Shown here piece after piece: positions 10,027 to 19,794 of a stretch of DNA of 64,000 bases (the stretch's first letter is position 1; each line of letters opens with the position of its first letter). Made by a program: the position numbers and the translations under genes. The DNA is from Mesonia sp. (GTDB lineage Bacteria > Bacteroidota > Bacteroidia > Flavobacteriales > Flavobacteriaceae). The notes beneath the pieces were generated by a model that searched no databases, was not told the DNA's origin, and worked only from the letters and a program-made list of their open reading frames with translations. The DNA lies in the NCBI GenBank assembly GCA_012964435.1, contig DTTX01000026.1:62001-126000 (forward strand), given 5' to 3'.

Positions 10027-11334
10027 ATGAAGCAGGTAAAAGGCTTTTCTAAGCTTAGTAAAGACGAAAAAATTAATTGGCTTACCGAAAATTACTTCAA
10101 CGATTCTTCTCAAGCTAAACAAACGCTAGAACGTTATTGGAACCAAGATCAAAAACTGCAAAAACTGCACGATGAGTTTACCGAAAATACGATTTCTAAC
10201 TACTATTTACCTTTTGGCATTGCTCCAAATTTTCTAATTAACGACGAGCTTTACACCATCCCGATGGCGATCGAAGAAAGTTCTGTCGTGGCTGCCGCGA
10301 GTAATGCTGCCAAATTCTGGTTAGAAAAAGGTGGTTTTAAAGCAGAAGTACTTTCAACCCAAAAAATAGGTCAGGTACATTTTACCTCTGCTGCGAAAAC
10401 TGAAAAGTTAACTGCGTTTTTTAACGAAGTGCAACCCAAACTTATTGAAGAAGTAAAAGCGATCACCAAAAATATGGAGAAACGCGGCGGCGGAATTTCT
10501 GCCATCGTGCTACGTAATAAAACGGCCGATCTAGAAAATTACTACCAGTTGCATTGCACTTTTGAAACGCTAGACGCAATGGGCGCTAATTTCATCAATT
10601 CGTGTTTAGAGCAAATTGCTGAAACCTTTACACGTGAAGCTGAAAATTATTTTTCTTCGGAAGAACAGCCGGAAGTTGTGATGAGTATACTTTCTAACTA
10701 CGTTCCGCAATGTTTGGTGAGAGCTGAAGTAAGTTGCCCGGTGCAAGATTTATTACCGAATAAAGCAGATGCTGAAAAGTTTGCTCACAAATTTGTTGAA
10801 GCCGTTAAGATTGCCAAAATTGAACCTTATCGTGCGGTAACGCACAATAAAGGAATTATGAATGGCATCGATGCCGTTGTACTTGCTACCGGAAACGATT
10901 TTAGAGCTATTGAAGCTTGCGCTCACGCTTACGCCGCCAAAGACGGAAGCTACAGCAGTTTAACCGATGCTTCAGTAGAAAATGGTGTTTTCAAGTTTTG
11001 GATGGAAATTCCGTTGGCTCTAGGAACCGTTGGCGGACTCACAAGTCTTCATCCGCTAGTAAAGTTGGCTTTAGAAATGCTACAAAAACCTTCAGCTAAA
11101 GAATTGATGAAAATTGTTGCTGTTGCTGGTTTGGCTCAAAATTTTGCTGCTTTACGATCGTTAACCACGGTTGGCATTCAACAAGGACATATGAAAATGC
11201 ATTTGATGAATATTCTCAACCAATTTGAAGCGAATGAAAATGAGCGCCAACAAGTGATCGAGCATTTTAAAAGCAATACCGTAAGCCATAGCGCGGTGGT
11301 AGAAATTATCGAAGGTTTACGTAATGGAAACTAA
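10027..11334 (+). CDS. mvaA: Hydroxymethylglutaryl-CoA reductase, class II
   Basis: Catalyses interconversion of HMG-CoA and mevalonate, the committed step of the mevalonate route to isoprenoids. The 435-residue protein matches class II (degradative-type, Pseudomonas mevalonii-like) enzymes in length and motifs: DAMGANFINS near residue 184, the catalytic Lys region HNKGIMNGIDAV near residue 274 and the catalytic His in GHMKMH near residue 387. In Bacteroidota this class works in biosynthesis. The stop overlaps the start of the GHMP kinase gene by 11 bases, so the two are co-translated. Cofactor preference (NADH or NADPH) cannot be read from the sequence. Confidence 0.95.
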   Translation: MKQVKGFSKLSKDEKINWLTENYFNDSSQAKQTLERYWNQDQKLQKLHDEFTENTISNYYLPFGIAPNFLINDELYTIPMAIEESSVVAAASNAAKFWLEKGGFKAEVLSTQKIGQVHFTSAAKTEKLTAFFNEVQPKLIEEVKAITKNMEKRGGGISAIVLRNKTADLENYYQLHCTFETLDAMGANFINSCLEQIAETFTREAENYFSSEEQPEVVMSILSNYVPQCLVRAEVSCPVQDLLPNKADAEKFAHKFVEAVKIAKIEPYRAVTHNKGIMNGIDAVVLATGNDFRAIEACAHAYAAKDGSYSSLTDASVENGVFKFWMEIPLALGTVGGLTSLHPLVKLALEMLQKPSAKELMKIVAVAGLAQNFAALRSLTTVGIQQGHMKMHLMNILNQFEANENERQQVIEHFKSNTVSHSAVVEIIEGLRNGN

Positions 11335-12253
11335 TTTTTACAGTCACGGCAAACTCTTACTCACCGCAGAATACTTGGTGTTAGACGGCGCTAAAGCCTT
11401 AGCCGTTCCGACAAAAAAAGGTCAGTTTTTAAAGGTTGCCGATGCTGAAAAAAATACGTTAAGCTGGAAAAGTATCGATCATACAGGAAAAACTTGGTTT
11501 GAACAGGAATATGAAGTTACTCCGCAGCAATTTCTTCCGAAGAAAAAATTAGCTGATGCAAAAGCCAATCTAATTTGTCGTGCTTTACAGAATATTTTAT
11601 CGAACCTAAGAATACTTCAGCCTGAATTATTTGTAGAAAAAGGTTTTGCTATAACGACAAGTTTAGAATTTCCGCAAGATTGGGGATTGGGATCTTCTTC
11701 TACGTTGATCAATAATTTGGCCACTTGGGCAGAGGTGAATCCGTATGAATTGTTAGCCAAAACTTTTGGCGGCAGCGGTTACGATCTGGCTTGCGCAAAG
11801 CATTCGAATCCTATTTTATTTCAGCTTCAAAAAAATCAAAACCCATTTGTTGAAGAGGTTGAATTTTCACCTAAATTTAAAAACGAGCTATTTTTTGTTC
11901 ATCTAAACCAAAAGCAAAATAGCCGAGAAGGCATACAACATTATCGACAGCAGGATCTAGCAAAGAGACAAGATTGGATAAAAAAAGTGAATCGAATTAC
12001 TGCTGAAATTTTAAAAGCTGAAGACATTTCAGCTTTTGAAAATCTAATTGATGAACACGAATTTTTACTTTCAGAAATATTAGCCTTGCCAACCGTAAAG
12101 CAACGTTTATTTGCCGATTACCCAAGAAGTATTAAAAGTTTAGGCGCTTGGGGTGGCGATTTTATTTTAGCAACCGGAGGTGAAGCCGAAAAAAAATATT
12201 TTATAAAAAAAGGCTATAAAACTATTCTCGATTATCAAGAAATGGTTTTATAG
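11324..12253 (+). CDS. GYDIA-type GHMP kinase (mevalonate pathway)
   Basis: Small-molecule kinase of the GHMP superfamily, 309 residues. The ATP-binding GLGSSST motif lies near residue 123 and the family-naming signature is GGSGYDLACA near residue 147. An N-terminal HGKLLLTAEYLVLDGA segment resembles mevalonate and phosphomevalonate kinases. The gene overlaps the HMG-CoA reductase gene, which supports a role in mevalonate phosphorylation, but whether it acts on mevalonate or phosphomevalonate is not resolved. The last codons also form the 3' side of a hairpin that could act as terminator for the convergent gene. Confidence 0.88.
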   Translation: METNFYSHGKLLLTAEYLVLDGAKALAVPTKKGQFLKVADAEKNTLSWKSIDHTGKTWFEQEYEVTPQQFLPKKKLADAKANLICRALQNILSNLRILQPELFVEKGFAITTSLEFPQDWGLGSSSTLINNLATWAEVNPYELLAKTFGGSGYDLACAKHSNPILFQLQKNQNPFVEEVEFSPKFKNELFFVHLNQKQNSREGIQHYRQQDLAKRQDWIKKVNRITAEILKAEDISAFENLIDEHEFLLSEILALPTVKQRLFADYPRSIKSLGAWGGDFILATGGEAEKKYFIKKGYKTILDYQEMVL

Positions 12254-12256
12254 CCT
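12204..12256 (-). terminator. Intrinsic terminator embedded in the end of the GHMP kinase CDS
   Basis: Perfect 12-bp arms (AGGCTATAAAAC at 12211-12222 and its complement at 12245-12256) with a 22-base loop. On the minus strand the stem is followed by seven T residues (12204-12210), so it would end transcription from the T9SS gene that stops at 12284. The element lies within the last 15 codons and the stop of the opposite-strand kinase gene. Confidence 0.6.
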
Positions 12257-12283
12257 CTAAAATTTCTTTCTATTTTATCTCGC

Positions 12284-15200
12284 TTACTCTTTTACGATTT
12301 TCTGAGTGAATAGTTTTCCTTCTGCGGTTTGTACCTTTAAGATGTAAATTCCGTTAGCTAAGTCTAGATCGGTCAAACTTACCACTTCTTGCGTTGGTTG
12401 TTGAACTGAACGATAAACTTGCTTGCCTAACATATCGAATAATACCACATCTACTTCCGAATATAGTTCACCTAAACGAATTTGAAGCTCGTTCCCTTTC
12501 ATAGGATTTGGGTAAACCACCAATTGATTTTGGTTAAAATCTTTGGCACCTAAATTATTTTCAGCAAAAACAATTTCAAAACGATCACTCGCTGTCGATG
12601 CTTCAATATTTTCATCTACAGAAAATGTTACAGCATTTACTCCGCTATTTAGTAACGTAAATTCTTCTAAATAGTTATCTTTTAGATAAACTTCAACGTT
12701 ATTCACATTATTCACATTGATCTCAAAAACATAATCGCTTCTGCGGTATTGACTGATGTACAATGGCAAAATTTCTCCGGCAATCGGATTGCTTCTACTC
12801 TCGATCGATAGAATTGTAGACTCTAATGATCTTCCTAAGTTTTCATCTAAGTTACCGAACTTAGGAGCATCTTTCGCTTCTATTGCGTTATCGCCATTAT
12901 CAGAAAACTTAATTTTAACTCCGTCTGAAGCAGTCTCATTATTTATATAAGAAACCTCGTTAAACAATTTAATCTGAATAGAAGAGCTATTAAAATTTGC
13001 TGTTCTTAGTGTTTCTGTTTGATCTTGAGCTACATCTTTCACCGCTTCTGTAAACTGTAAATTTGGTGTAGTTCCTGCAGTTGAAGCTCTAAAAAATGCT
13101 GCTTGCATTGGCTGCAAATATTGATTTGCTTCAGAAAGGTCGTCGTTACTACCATCACTAAGATCTACCGTAACAAATGCACCACGACCACCGGAAACTC
13201 CAGGAATTGGCTCACCACCTAAGGTAGGATCGTAAACGTAATAATAATTTGTATTGATATTAGACGAACCGGTATTGGCAAATAATGAATTTACGTTAAT
13301 AGCGGCATGGTAAGGATTTGCAAAAAAGTTATAGCTACCACTTGTGCTATTAAAGGAATTTTGATTCACTTCTCCTTGTGCAATAGATCCCGTTGCTCTT
13401 AATCTTGTATCTGTTGGACTAGCGGAGTTTGAATTTACATTCACGGCTCTACTACCTCTAATCATTAAACGATATGGAGTTCCTGCAGTTAAAGTAGATA
13501 TATCTGTATTAGCAATTGAAGACCAACTTTGATTTACATTGTCGAATAAAAATAAAGACGGATTACCCGATGGTGTTGCATCAAAACCATTTGCTCCAGA
13601 TTGTGATCCGGTGATATGAACCCCATAACCATCGTTAGCATTTAAGTTATCGGTTGCAAAAGTTGTTCCTGTGTTATTTTGGTTTTCTTGCCAGTTTGCT
13701 TTAATGCTCGAAGAAGTCGTTACTGAAGAAGTTAACAATCTAAACGCTCTACGTGCAGGAAAACATTGCTCGATAGTCACTAAGCCTGAGATCACTCCGT
13801 TTGTAAGATCATCTATTTGAGCGGTTCTATTATCTGGATCGGTAAAATTACAAGCTAAAAGCACCTGACCAGTGGTTGTAAAAGTTCCGGTTGTAACCGA
13901 TAATAATCTATTTACCACAACCTGCTCGTTAGTATTTAGAGCTAAGGTTAAACCGTTGCTGTTATTTACCGTAAAATTTTCTGCATCTATTCCGTTACCA
14001 GAGAAAGTCTGAGGATTAGAGCCAACAAATGAAAAATTTGTTTCTGTACTATTAATGATACCATTATTTGTCAAGTCTCCATAAATATTTGCTTCTGTTC
14101 CAGGGAGTAAGGTTACTTGAGCTCCATCTTCAATAATTACATTATTCATACTCACTGTAGAACCATAAGTTGGATAATTTATAGCGTCTGCAACAATATA
14201 TATTGAAGCCGTCCCGTCATTTAAAGGAGCTTCATCACACCAATTCCCGTCAGTTAATGGGTTTGTGCTCAAACTACCTGTCCATATATATTCGTTAGTA
14301 TTAGAAGGACCAAATAAATACGTAAAATCTACAGCTAAACGAGACTCACCTCCTTGTTCACGAAGATAAATTTCAATCTCACTATTTTCATCTAAATAAC
14401 CTTCCCAGATATCCGGAACACCATTATTGCTGTCCCAAGAATTGCTTTGATAAACGGTTTCTCCATCAATTATAAATTCAACTCCATCATCGTGACGAGT
14501 TAAGTCGATGTTATAAATACCACAATCAAATCCTTCTCGACGATATACAAAAGAGTGATTATCATTACCCACTGCAATACCATCATATCCTGCTGCGTTA
14601 GAAGGTGCGGTATTATCTAACCATAGATCTTCTGTATCAAAACTTAGACCTGTATGCGTGTAATCACCATAATAGGTATTAAAATCTGTACCATTATAAA
14701 CACCTACTCTCCACTCTTCTATACCAAAACTTGTATCTTCTGATGGTGGTATTCTATCAATTCTAATTCGGCCATAAGAAGCTCCGCCATTTTCTGACCA
14801 TTGAAATTCAACTTCTGTAGTAGAATTTAAAGTTCCTGTCCAAACATTATTGCTTACTGCACAGCATGAGGTTGTACTCCATACCAAAACACCGTCTATA
14901 AATAGTTTTGCAGCATCATCATTACCTGATTCTCCACTTGCACCTGCTATACTTATCACATAATCTGTAGCTGCAGGAAAACCTTTACGTTTATAAACGA
15001 CATTGTGATAGTTATCGGTAACGGTACAGCCTATATAATCTGTATTATCGTCTGGGCTACCATTAGTATTCCAGTGATAACTAGAATCAAAACTTCTACC
15101 TGTAGTACCATATCCCGGATCTACGTAATAACCACGATAATCTGAAAAATCGAATGTTGAATTGTTGTAGCCACTAGAGTAATTATACACGTAGGCTATC

Positions 15201-15331
15201 CATTCATTATCACCAAACTCACCTTCGACCGGATCTGTTGCGGAGGTCGGAGGAGAACATTGACCTCTTAAATTATTTGAACAAAAAATTGCTAAAAAAC
15301 TAAAAAATAAACCAACGTAGAATTTTTTCAT
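12284..15331 (-). CDS. Large secreted protein with T9SS type A sorting domain
   Basis: Secreted or surface-attached protein of 1015 residues. A signal peptide (residues 1-24, ending NLRGQ) is followed by two related modules (about residues 35-195 and 200-345) sharing a W-V-Y-N start, a central SFD...W segment and an H-x-x-VYKR/RREGF ending. A repeat-poor beta-rich region follows, and the C-terminal 80 residues form a type A T9SS sorting domain: VVYPNPMKGN, VVLFDMLGKQVY and a C-terminal FTQKIVKE. No catalytic motif is recognisable, so adhesin or matrix function is only a guess. It appears monocistronic, with a terminator at 12204-12256. Confidence 0.85.
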   Translation of the reverse strand: MKKFYVGLFFSFLAIFCSNNLRGQCSPPTSATDPVEGEFGDNEWIAYVYNYSSGYNNSTFDFSDYRGYYVDPGYGTTGRSFDSSYHWNTNGSPDDNTDYIGCTVTDNYHNVVYKRKGFPAATDYVISIAGASGESGNDDAAKLFIDGVLVWSTTSCCAVSNNVWTGTLNSTTEVEFQWSENGGASYGRIRIDRIPPSEDTSFGIEEWRVGVYNGTDFNTYYGDYTHTGLSFDTEDLWLDNTAPSNAAGYDGIAVGNDNHSFVYRREGFDCGIYNIDLTRHDDGVEFIIDGETVYQSNSWDSNNGVPDIWEGYLDENSEIEIYLREQGGESRLAVDFTYLFGPSNTNEYIWTGSLSTNPLTDGNWCDEAPLNDGTASIYIVADAINYPTYGSTVSMNNVIIEDGAQVTLLPGTEANIYGDLTNNGIINSTETNFSFVGSNPQTFSGNGIDAENFTVNNSNGLTLALNTNEQVVVNRLLSVTTGTFTTTGQVLLACNFTDPDNRTAQIDDLTNGVISGLVTIEQCFPARRAFRLLTSSVTTSSSIKANWQENQNNTGTTFATDNLNANDGYGVHITGSQSGANGFDATPSGNPSLFLFDNVNQSWSSIANTDISTLTAGTPYRLMIRGSRAVNVNSNSASPTDTRLRATGSIAQGEVNQNSFNSTSGSYNFFANPYHAAINVNSLFANTGSSNINTNYYYVYDPTLGGEPIPGVSGGRGAFVTVDLSDGSNDDLSEANQYLQPMQAAFFRASTAGTTPNLQFTEAVKDVAQDQTETLRTANFNSSSIQIKLFNEVSYINNETASDGVKIKFSDNGDNAIEAKDAPKFGNLDENLGRSLESTILSIESRSNPIAGEILPLYISQYRRSDYVFEINVNNVNNVEVYLKDNYLEEFTLLNSGVNAVTFSVDENIEASTASDRFEIVFAENNLGAKDFNQNQLVVYPNPMKGNELQIRLGELYSEVDVVLFDMLGKQVYRSVQQPTQEVVSLTDLDLANGIYILKVQTAEGKLFTQKIVKE

Positions 15332-15524
15332 CGTCTAGATTTTAAATTAAGATTACTATGCAAATACGTAAAAATTGAAAATAAAGTTTTAGAGTTATTG
15401 TATAATCACTAAAATCTTTAAGCAAATATATAGTTAATCTCAATTTTGAACTAATTAACCATTAAAAATAATTATTTGATAATGAACCATTTAAATTATT
15501 TAATCTTAAAAATCTAAGGAATAA

Positions 15525-15554
15525 AACAAAAAAAGCTGCCAATAGGCAGCTTTT
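15525..15554 (-). terminator. Intrinsic terminator after the PpiD-like gene
   Basis: AAAAGCTGCC and its complement (15531-15540 and 15545-15554) form a 10-bp stem with loop AATA; the minus strand then reads a T-rich run. It lies 23 bases past the stop of the gene at 15577, closing the long minus-strand operon. Confidence 0.85.
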
Positions 15555-15576
15555 AAATTTTGTATTTAAAAAAATC

Positions 15577-17652
15577 TTAGAAAAAGTTAGATCGATTATC
15601 TTCTATTTCAGCAGAACTCTTTAAAGCTTTATTCACTCTAGTAAGAGCATTTGCAGATCTAGTTTTAGACTCTCTTTCTGCAATAGTTCTATAAGAATTT
15701 AAAGGAGTAACCTCGTTTTTCTTTACTAACTCTATAACATAAACTCCTTTTTTACCCGTTAAAGGTTCAGAAGTTTCTCCTGCCTTCATACCAAAAGCTG
15801 TACCTACTACTTGCGGCTCGCTTGTTGCTCCCGGTAATGTTGGGCTATCTAAACTTACTGAATTGGCAGTTTGTACTGTTCTGTTTTCACTGGTAGCAAT
15901 TTCTTGCATAGACTTACCGGCAATCTTCTTTTTAATAATTTCAGCTTGCTTTTCTTTTCTAAGAATCGGTGTAACTTCCGGTGAAGCATCTTCTGGTGAT
16001 TGTAAGCCTTTTTTGTTTTTACTAGTTAACTTAGCTACAACATAACCTGAAGGCAGATCAAATCTTTCTACATCGCCAACTTTAGTATCTTCATTAAATG
16101 TCCATTTTACGATAGCTCTTTGGCTCCCTAAAGTTGCATTAAGGTCTTCTTGCATTTCTTTAATATTGCTAACAGTCTTCACTTCGTAATTACTTTCTTC
16201 AGCTAATGCATTGAAGTCTTCTTCTGAAGCTTCCATTTCAAATTTTGTAGCCTCTGTATAAAGATCACTAGATGTTTCTTCTGAAGGCTCTATTTGCTTA
16301 GCAACAGTAGCTACCTGAATAGCCTTTTGCATATTATTAGCTTCTTCAACCATTAGCACGTGATAACCTAATTGGTTTTCTACAACTTCAACACTACCTT
16401 TCGGGTTATTATAAGCAAATTCTTTTACTTCCGGAGTTAATCTGGCATTGGTATAACGATTCCACCCTAAATCTCCTCCATTTCCTTTAGATCTTGGATC
16501 GTCTGAATATTCTGGAGCTAACGCATCAAATTGAGTAGGATCTGCTTTTACAACACCCGCTAAACTATCTGCTAAAGATTTTGCTTCTTCTTTAGTTTTT
16601 GTGAAATCACCTTGATCGATCACAGAACCTTGATAAGACACTAAAATTCTTCTTACCTTAACAGAATCTGCGATTTGTTTAACGCCGGTTACTTTAGTGT
16701 ACTTCCAGAAATCATTTTCTTTATAAGGCCCAAAACTTTGCCCTTCATTTAAATTAAAAATCTGATCTGCATTTTCTTTTGGTAAAGCAGATTTAAAAAC
16801 ATACTCACCATTGTAAGGCATATCTGAATTTGCTCCCACAAAAGCTTCTGTATCTTCTGCAGCGTCAAAATCTGAAGTAATATCTGTTAATTCTGCTTTT
16901 ACACTCTCATCGTCTTTTGATGAAGGCTTCTCTTCAAAATAAACATAATTGATCGCAGTATTTGCTTCTTTTTCGAAACGTGATTTATGCTTATTGATGT
17001 ATTCTTTAATCTCTTCTTTAGAAACTTCAACTTTATCTACAGATGTATAAGGCACTAAAACATATTTAAGATCTACTGTTTCGTTCTCTAATAAATAGGC
17101 CTGTTCTCCTTCAACTAAAGTAGCGCCAACTCCGGCTCTAATCATATTATAATAAATCTGATTTTTTGCCTGAAGTTCTATTTGACTTTCCATACTCTTC
17201 CACTGCTCATAAGCTTGTGGAGAAGTAGCTTTAAGGTTAGCTACATATTCTTCTAATACCGCTGCATCAAATAATCCTGCTTCGTTAGTGAAATTAGGAT
17301 TACCTGCGTATACTTGCTTAAGCATATTATTAAACTGATCGTCTCCTACAAGAATACCTGTTTTTTCTATTTGCTCTTTAAGAAGGGCTTCTTGCAAAGT
17401 CATCTCCCAAACCTGATTAACAGCTTGTGTGCTTGTAGTATTTCTTCGGTTACGCTGAAAACCTTCTACTTTTCTAGCGAACTCTTCTCTACTTACATCT
17501 TCACCGTTAATGGTAGCAATAGTATTTTGGTCTTTTTGTCCGGAAAAACCACCGCTTTTAAATAAATCTGCCAATACAAATGAAAATAATGCAAGGGCGA
17601 TGATTATGATTAAGAAAACAGAACGTTGTCTGATTTTGTTTAATACTGCCAT
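15577..17652 (-). CDS. ppiD: PpiD/SurA-like periplasmic peptidyl-prolyl isomerase
   Basis: Membrane-anchored folding factor of 691 residues. One N-terminal transmembrane helix (about residues 12-30) is followed by a SurA/PpiD N-terminal helical chaperone domain (about 35-190), a parvulin rotamase domain (about residues 340-440, with RRILVSYQ, ARSKGNGGDLGW-like and NQLGYHVLMVE segments) and a second, degenerate parvulin-like region nearer the C terminus. It probably assists folding of outer-membrane and secreted proteins. It is the last gene of a minus-strand chain that also holds lptC, consistent with envelope assembly. The symbol follows the domain order; SurA-like naming is equally used in Bacteroidota. 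Confidence 0.88.
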   Translation of the reverse strand: MAVLNKIRQRSVFLIIIIALALFSFVLADLFKSGGFSGQKDQNTIATINGEDVSREEFARKVEGFQRNRRNTTSTQAVNQVWEMTLQEALLKEQIEKTGILVGDDQFNNMLKQVYAGNPNFTNEAGLFDAAVLEEYVANLKATSPQAYEQWKSMESQIELQAKNQIYYNMIRAGVGATLVEGEQAYLLENETVDLKYVLVPYTSVDKVEVSKEEIKEYINKHKSRFEKEANTAINYVYFEEKPSSKDDESVKAELTDITSDFDAAEDTEAFVGANSDMPYNGEYVFKSALPKENADQIFNLNEGQSFGPYKENDFWKYTKVTGVKQIADSVKVRRILVSYQGSVIDQGDFTKTKEEAKSLADSLAGVVKADPTQFDALAPEYSDDPRSKGNGGDLGWNRYTNARLTPEVKEFAYNNPKGSVEVVENQLGYHVLMVEEANNMQKAIQVATVAKQIEPSEETSSDLYTEATKFEMEASEEDFNALAEESNYEVKTVSNIKEMQEDLNATLGSQRAIVKWTFNEDTKVGDVERFDLPSGYVVAKLTSKNKKGLQSPEDASPEVTPILRKEKQAEIIKKKIAGKSMQEIATSENRTVQTANSVSLDSPTLPGATSEPQVVGTAFGMKAGETSEPLTGKKGVYVIELVKKNEVTPLNSYRTIAERESKTRSANALTRVNKALKSSAEIEDNRSNFF

Positions 17653-17737
17653 TTTATATGATTTTTAACTAAATAGTGGGCGAAAATAAGATATTTAAAG
17701 AAATTATAAAATATATATTTCTTAAAAAGTTTAGGAT

Positions 17738-19027
17738 TTAATCTTCAGCTAAAACTTCAAGTTCTATAAGATCAATTTTTGTGTTAGAAACCTCTACAAT
17801 TGTGATTTTATAATTTTCGATATGAACCGTACCGCCTTGCTCGGGTATTTCTTCTGTATGGTTTACGATCCAACCTCCTAAAGTCTCGTAATTTTCTCCT
17901 TCAGGTAAGTTTAATTTAAAGTTCTCGTTTACATAATCGACTTCTAAACGTGCTGAAAACTTGTATTTACCCGCGCCTAAATCTTCTTCAATTAAAACTA
18001 CAGGATCGTGCTCATCTTCAATTTCGCCAAATAATTCTTCTACAATATCTTCTACCGTCATCATCCCGCTGGTACCGCCATATTCATCGATCACCACTGC
18101 GATACTTTTACGCTTTTTTATTAATATATTAAGTACATCTTTTACCAGCATTGTTTCTGGCACATAGACGACCGGCATTAAAATAGATTGTAAATCTTTA
18201 GGGTTTTTAAAGAGTTCGAAACTATGAATATACCCTACCATATCGTCGTTAGATTCTTTGTAAACCAATACTTTTGATAATCCGGTCTCGGTGAAGATTT
18301 GGATAAGGTTTTTTGGTGATTCTGAAATATCTACGGAAATGATTTCGTTACGCGGAATCATTACTTCTCGTGACTTTACTTCTGAAAACTCTAAGGCATT
18401 TTTAAAAATTTGAATTTCAGAATCAATTTCATCATCTTCTTCTACGGTTTCCATTTGCTCGGTAATATAATTACCTAACTCAACTTTACTAAAGGCCAAT
18501 TGCACTTCATCTCCGTCTGTTTTAAAAAATAACTTCAGTACTAAATCTGAAATCCAAATAATGAACGACGAAATAAATGTGAATAAGATGTAGAAAATAT
18601 AAGCCGGTAAAGCGAAAAATTTCAATAATGAGTTGGCATAGATCTGAAAAAACACCTTCGGAAGAAATTCTGCCGTAAAAAGTATAACTATAGTCGAAAT
18701 AAGGGTCTGACTAAAAATTTGACCATCGGCAATCCAGTAATTTAAGAATGTATTATCAAAAGGCCCCAATTGAGTAAGCCAATTAACCAGCAAATCTCCC
18801 ATAAAAAAACCATAGATCACCAAGGCTATATTATTACCCACTAACATCGTGGCAATAAATTTCGAGGGTTTTCTCGTGAGCTTATCTAAAATCTTGGCTA
18901 AAAAATCGCCTTGCTTTTTTTCTATTTCAATATGAATTTTATTGGAAGAAACGTAGGCAATCTCCATACCCGAAAAAAAGGCAGATAAAATGAGAGAGGT
19001 TACAATTATAATAATATCGGTATGCAT
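17738..19027 (-). CDS. Hemolysin-family CNNM/CBS/CorC_HlyC membrane protein
   Basis: Protein of 429 residues with a CNNM (DUF21) transmembrane domain at about 1-190, a CBS-domain pair at about 205-335 (including VMIPRNEI and VVIDEYGGTSGMMTVEDI) and a CorC_HlyC domain at the C terminus. The family is linked to magnesium or other divalent cation efflux; a toxin role is not implied. The start ATG overlaps the stop of the preceding 63-residue gene. GldE of gliding bacteria belongs to the same family, but there is no gld gene nearby, so I do not use that name. Confidence 0.9.
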   Translation of the reverse strand: MHTDIIIIVTSLILSAFFSGMEIAYVSSNKIHIEIEKKQGDFLAKILDKLTRKPSKFIATMLVGNNIALVIYGFFMGDLLVNWLTQLGPFDNTFLNYWIADGQIFSQTLISTIVILFTAEFLPKVFFQIYANSLLKFFALPAYIFYILFTFISSFIIWISDLVLKLFFKTDGDEVQLAFSKVELGNYITEQMETVEEDDEIDSEIQIFKNALEFSEVKSREVMIPRNEIISVDISESPKNLIQIFTETGLSKVLVYKESNDDMVGYIHSFELFKNPKDLQSILMPVVYVPETMLVKDVLNILIKKRKSIAVVIDEYGGTSGMMTVEDIVEELFGEIEDEHDPVVLIEEDLGAGKYKFSARLEVDYVNENFKLNLPEGENYETLGGWIVNHTEEIPEQGGTVHIENYKITIVEVSNTKIDLIELEVLAED

Positions 19028-19218
19028 TAGCGCTGATTACGTTCTTCCATTTTTCTTCTAAACCTTCGTTTAAAGAAAAACATAAATATAGCTACACCAC
19101 CCAAAAACATACATAAGTAAGCGCGATCTGTAGATTCACTCCAAACTCGGTAAGATTCAAAGAAAAAAAGCACTGCAAAAACTAAGTATGCGTATTCAAA
19201 ATTTTTAAAATACTTCAT
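19027..19218 (-). CDS. Conserved small membrane protein (63 aa)
   Basis: Small protein with two predicted transmembrane helices (about residues 9-24 and 32-49) and a strongly basic C-terminal tail. It overlaps the lptC stop at its 5' end and the CNNM gene start at its 3' end, which argues strongly that it is a translated gene. No known domain is recognisable. The basic tail probably faces the cytoplasm. Its position between lptC and a cation-transport-like protein hints at envelope function, but nothing more can be said. Confidence 0.75.
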   Translation of the reverse strand: MKYFKNFEYAYLVFAVLFFFESYRVWSESTDRAYLCMFLGGVAIFMFFFKRRFRRKMEERNQR

Positions 19219-19784
19219 TATTTTTCAGATTCATCGATGTATTGCACGCCCACATTCGAACGCGAAATGAATTTATCAAAATTTTCGTTAGCATCAAAAC
19301 CTTCTCCATCGTTTAATGCTCCATTATTCATCTGGATATCATAATTTTCATCAGAAAAAAGCCAGCTTCTTGCTTGATCCCAATATAATTGTTCTGCATT
19401 TAAAATAGTGGTATCTGCGGTTACGATTTTTACATTTCCACGCAAATCAATTAAATCGGTTTGATTGTAAACGATCCCATAATCTGCAATAATGGTGGTT
19501 TTTTCTTGCTCTTCATTAAAAAAGTCAACCTCTACGCCATTAGGAAATTCTCGATAAGCAAATTGTTGATTGGTAAAATCTAACATTTTCGGACTTCGTA
19601 AATTAGCTTTTACGTGACCACTATCAGTGTAAAAAAGATTTACACCTTCGCCAACAGTTAGTGGCTCTACCCGATCACCGTTAAATTTTCGAGCTTCATT
19701 TAAACCGTTTTGACATGAAAAAAGCATTGTCGCAAATAAACTCGCGACAATGCCTCTTAATATATACTTATATGTTAACCACAT
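19218..19784 (-). CDS. lptC: LPS export protein LptC
   Basis: Periplasmic bridge component of the Lpt lipopolysaccharide exporter, passing LPS from the LptB2FG transporter to LptA. The 188-residue protein has an N-terminal membrane anchor that here looks like a lipoprotein signal (MLFSC, lipid Cys near residue 24), followed by a beta-jellyroll LptC domain in which residues about 45-170 show the DSGHVKANLRSP and DLRGNVKIVTADTTILNAEQLYWD segments typical of the family. It lies 10 bases after the TPR gene and overlaps the following small gene. Confidence 0.92.
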   Translation of the reverse strand: MWLTYKYILRGIVASLFATMLFSCQNGLNEARKFNGDRVEPLTVGEGVNLFYTDSGHVKANLRSPKMLDFTNQQFAYREFPNGVEVDFFNEEQEKTTIIADYGIVYNQTDLIDLRGNVKIVTADTTILNAEQLYWDQARSWLFSDENYDIQMNNGALNDGEGFDANENFDKFISRSNVGVQYIDESEK

Positions 19785-19794
19785 AAATTATTTA

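Noticed and set aside
17738..19027. GldE identity for the CNNM/CBS protein
   Set aside because: It belongs to the same family but no gld genes are nearby, so the specific name is not supported.
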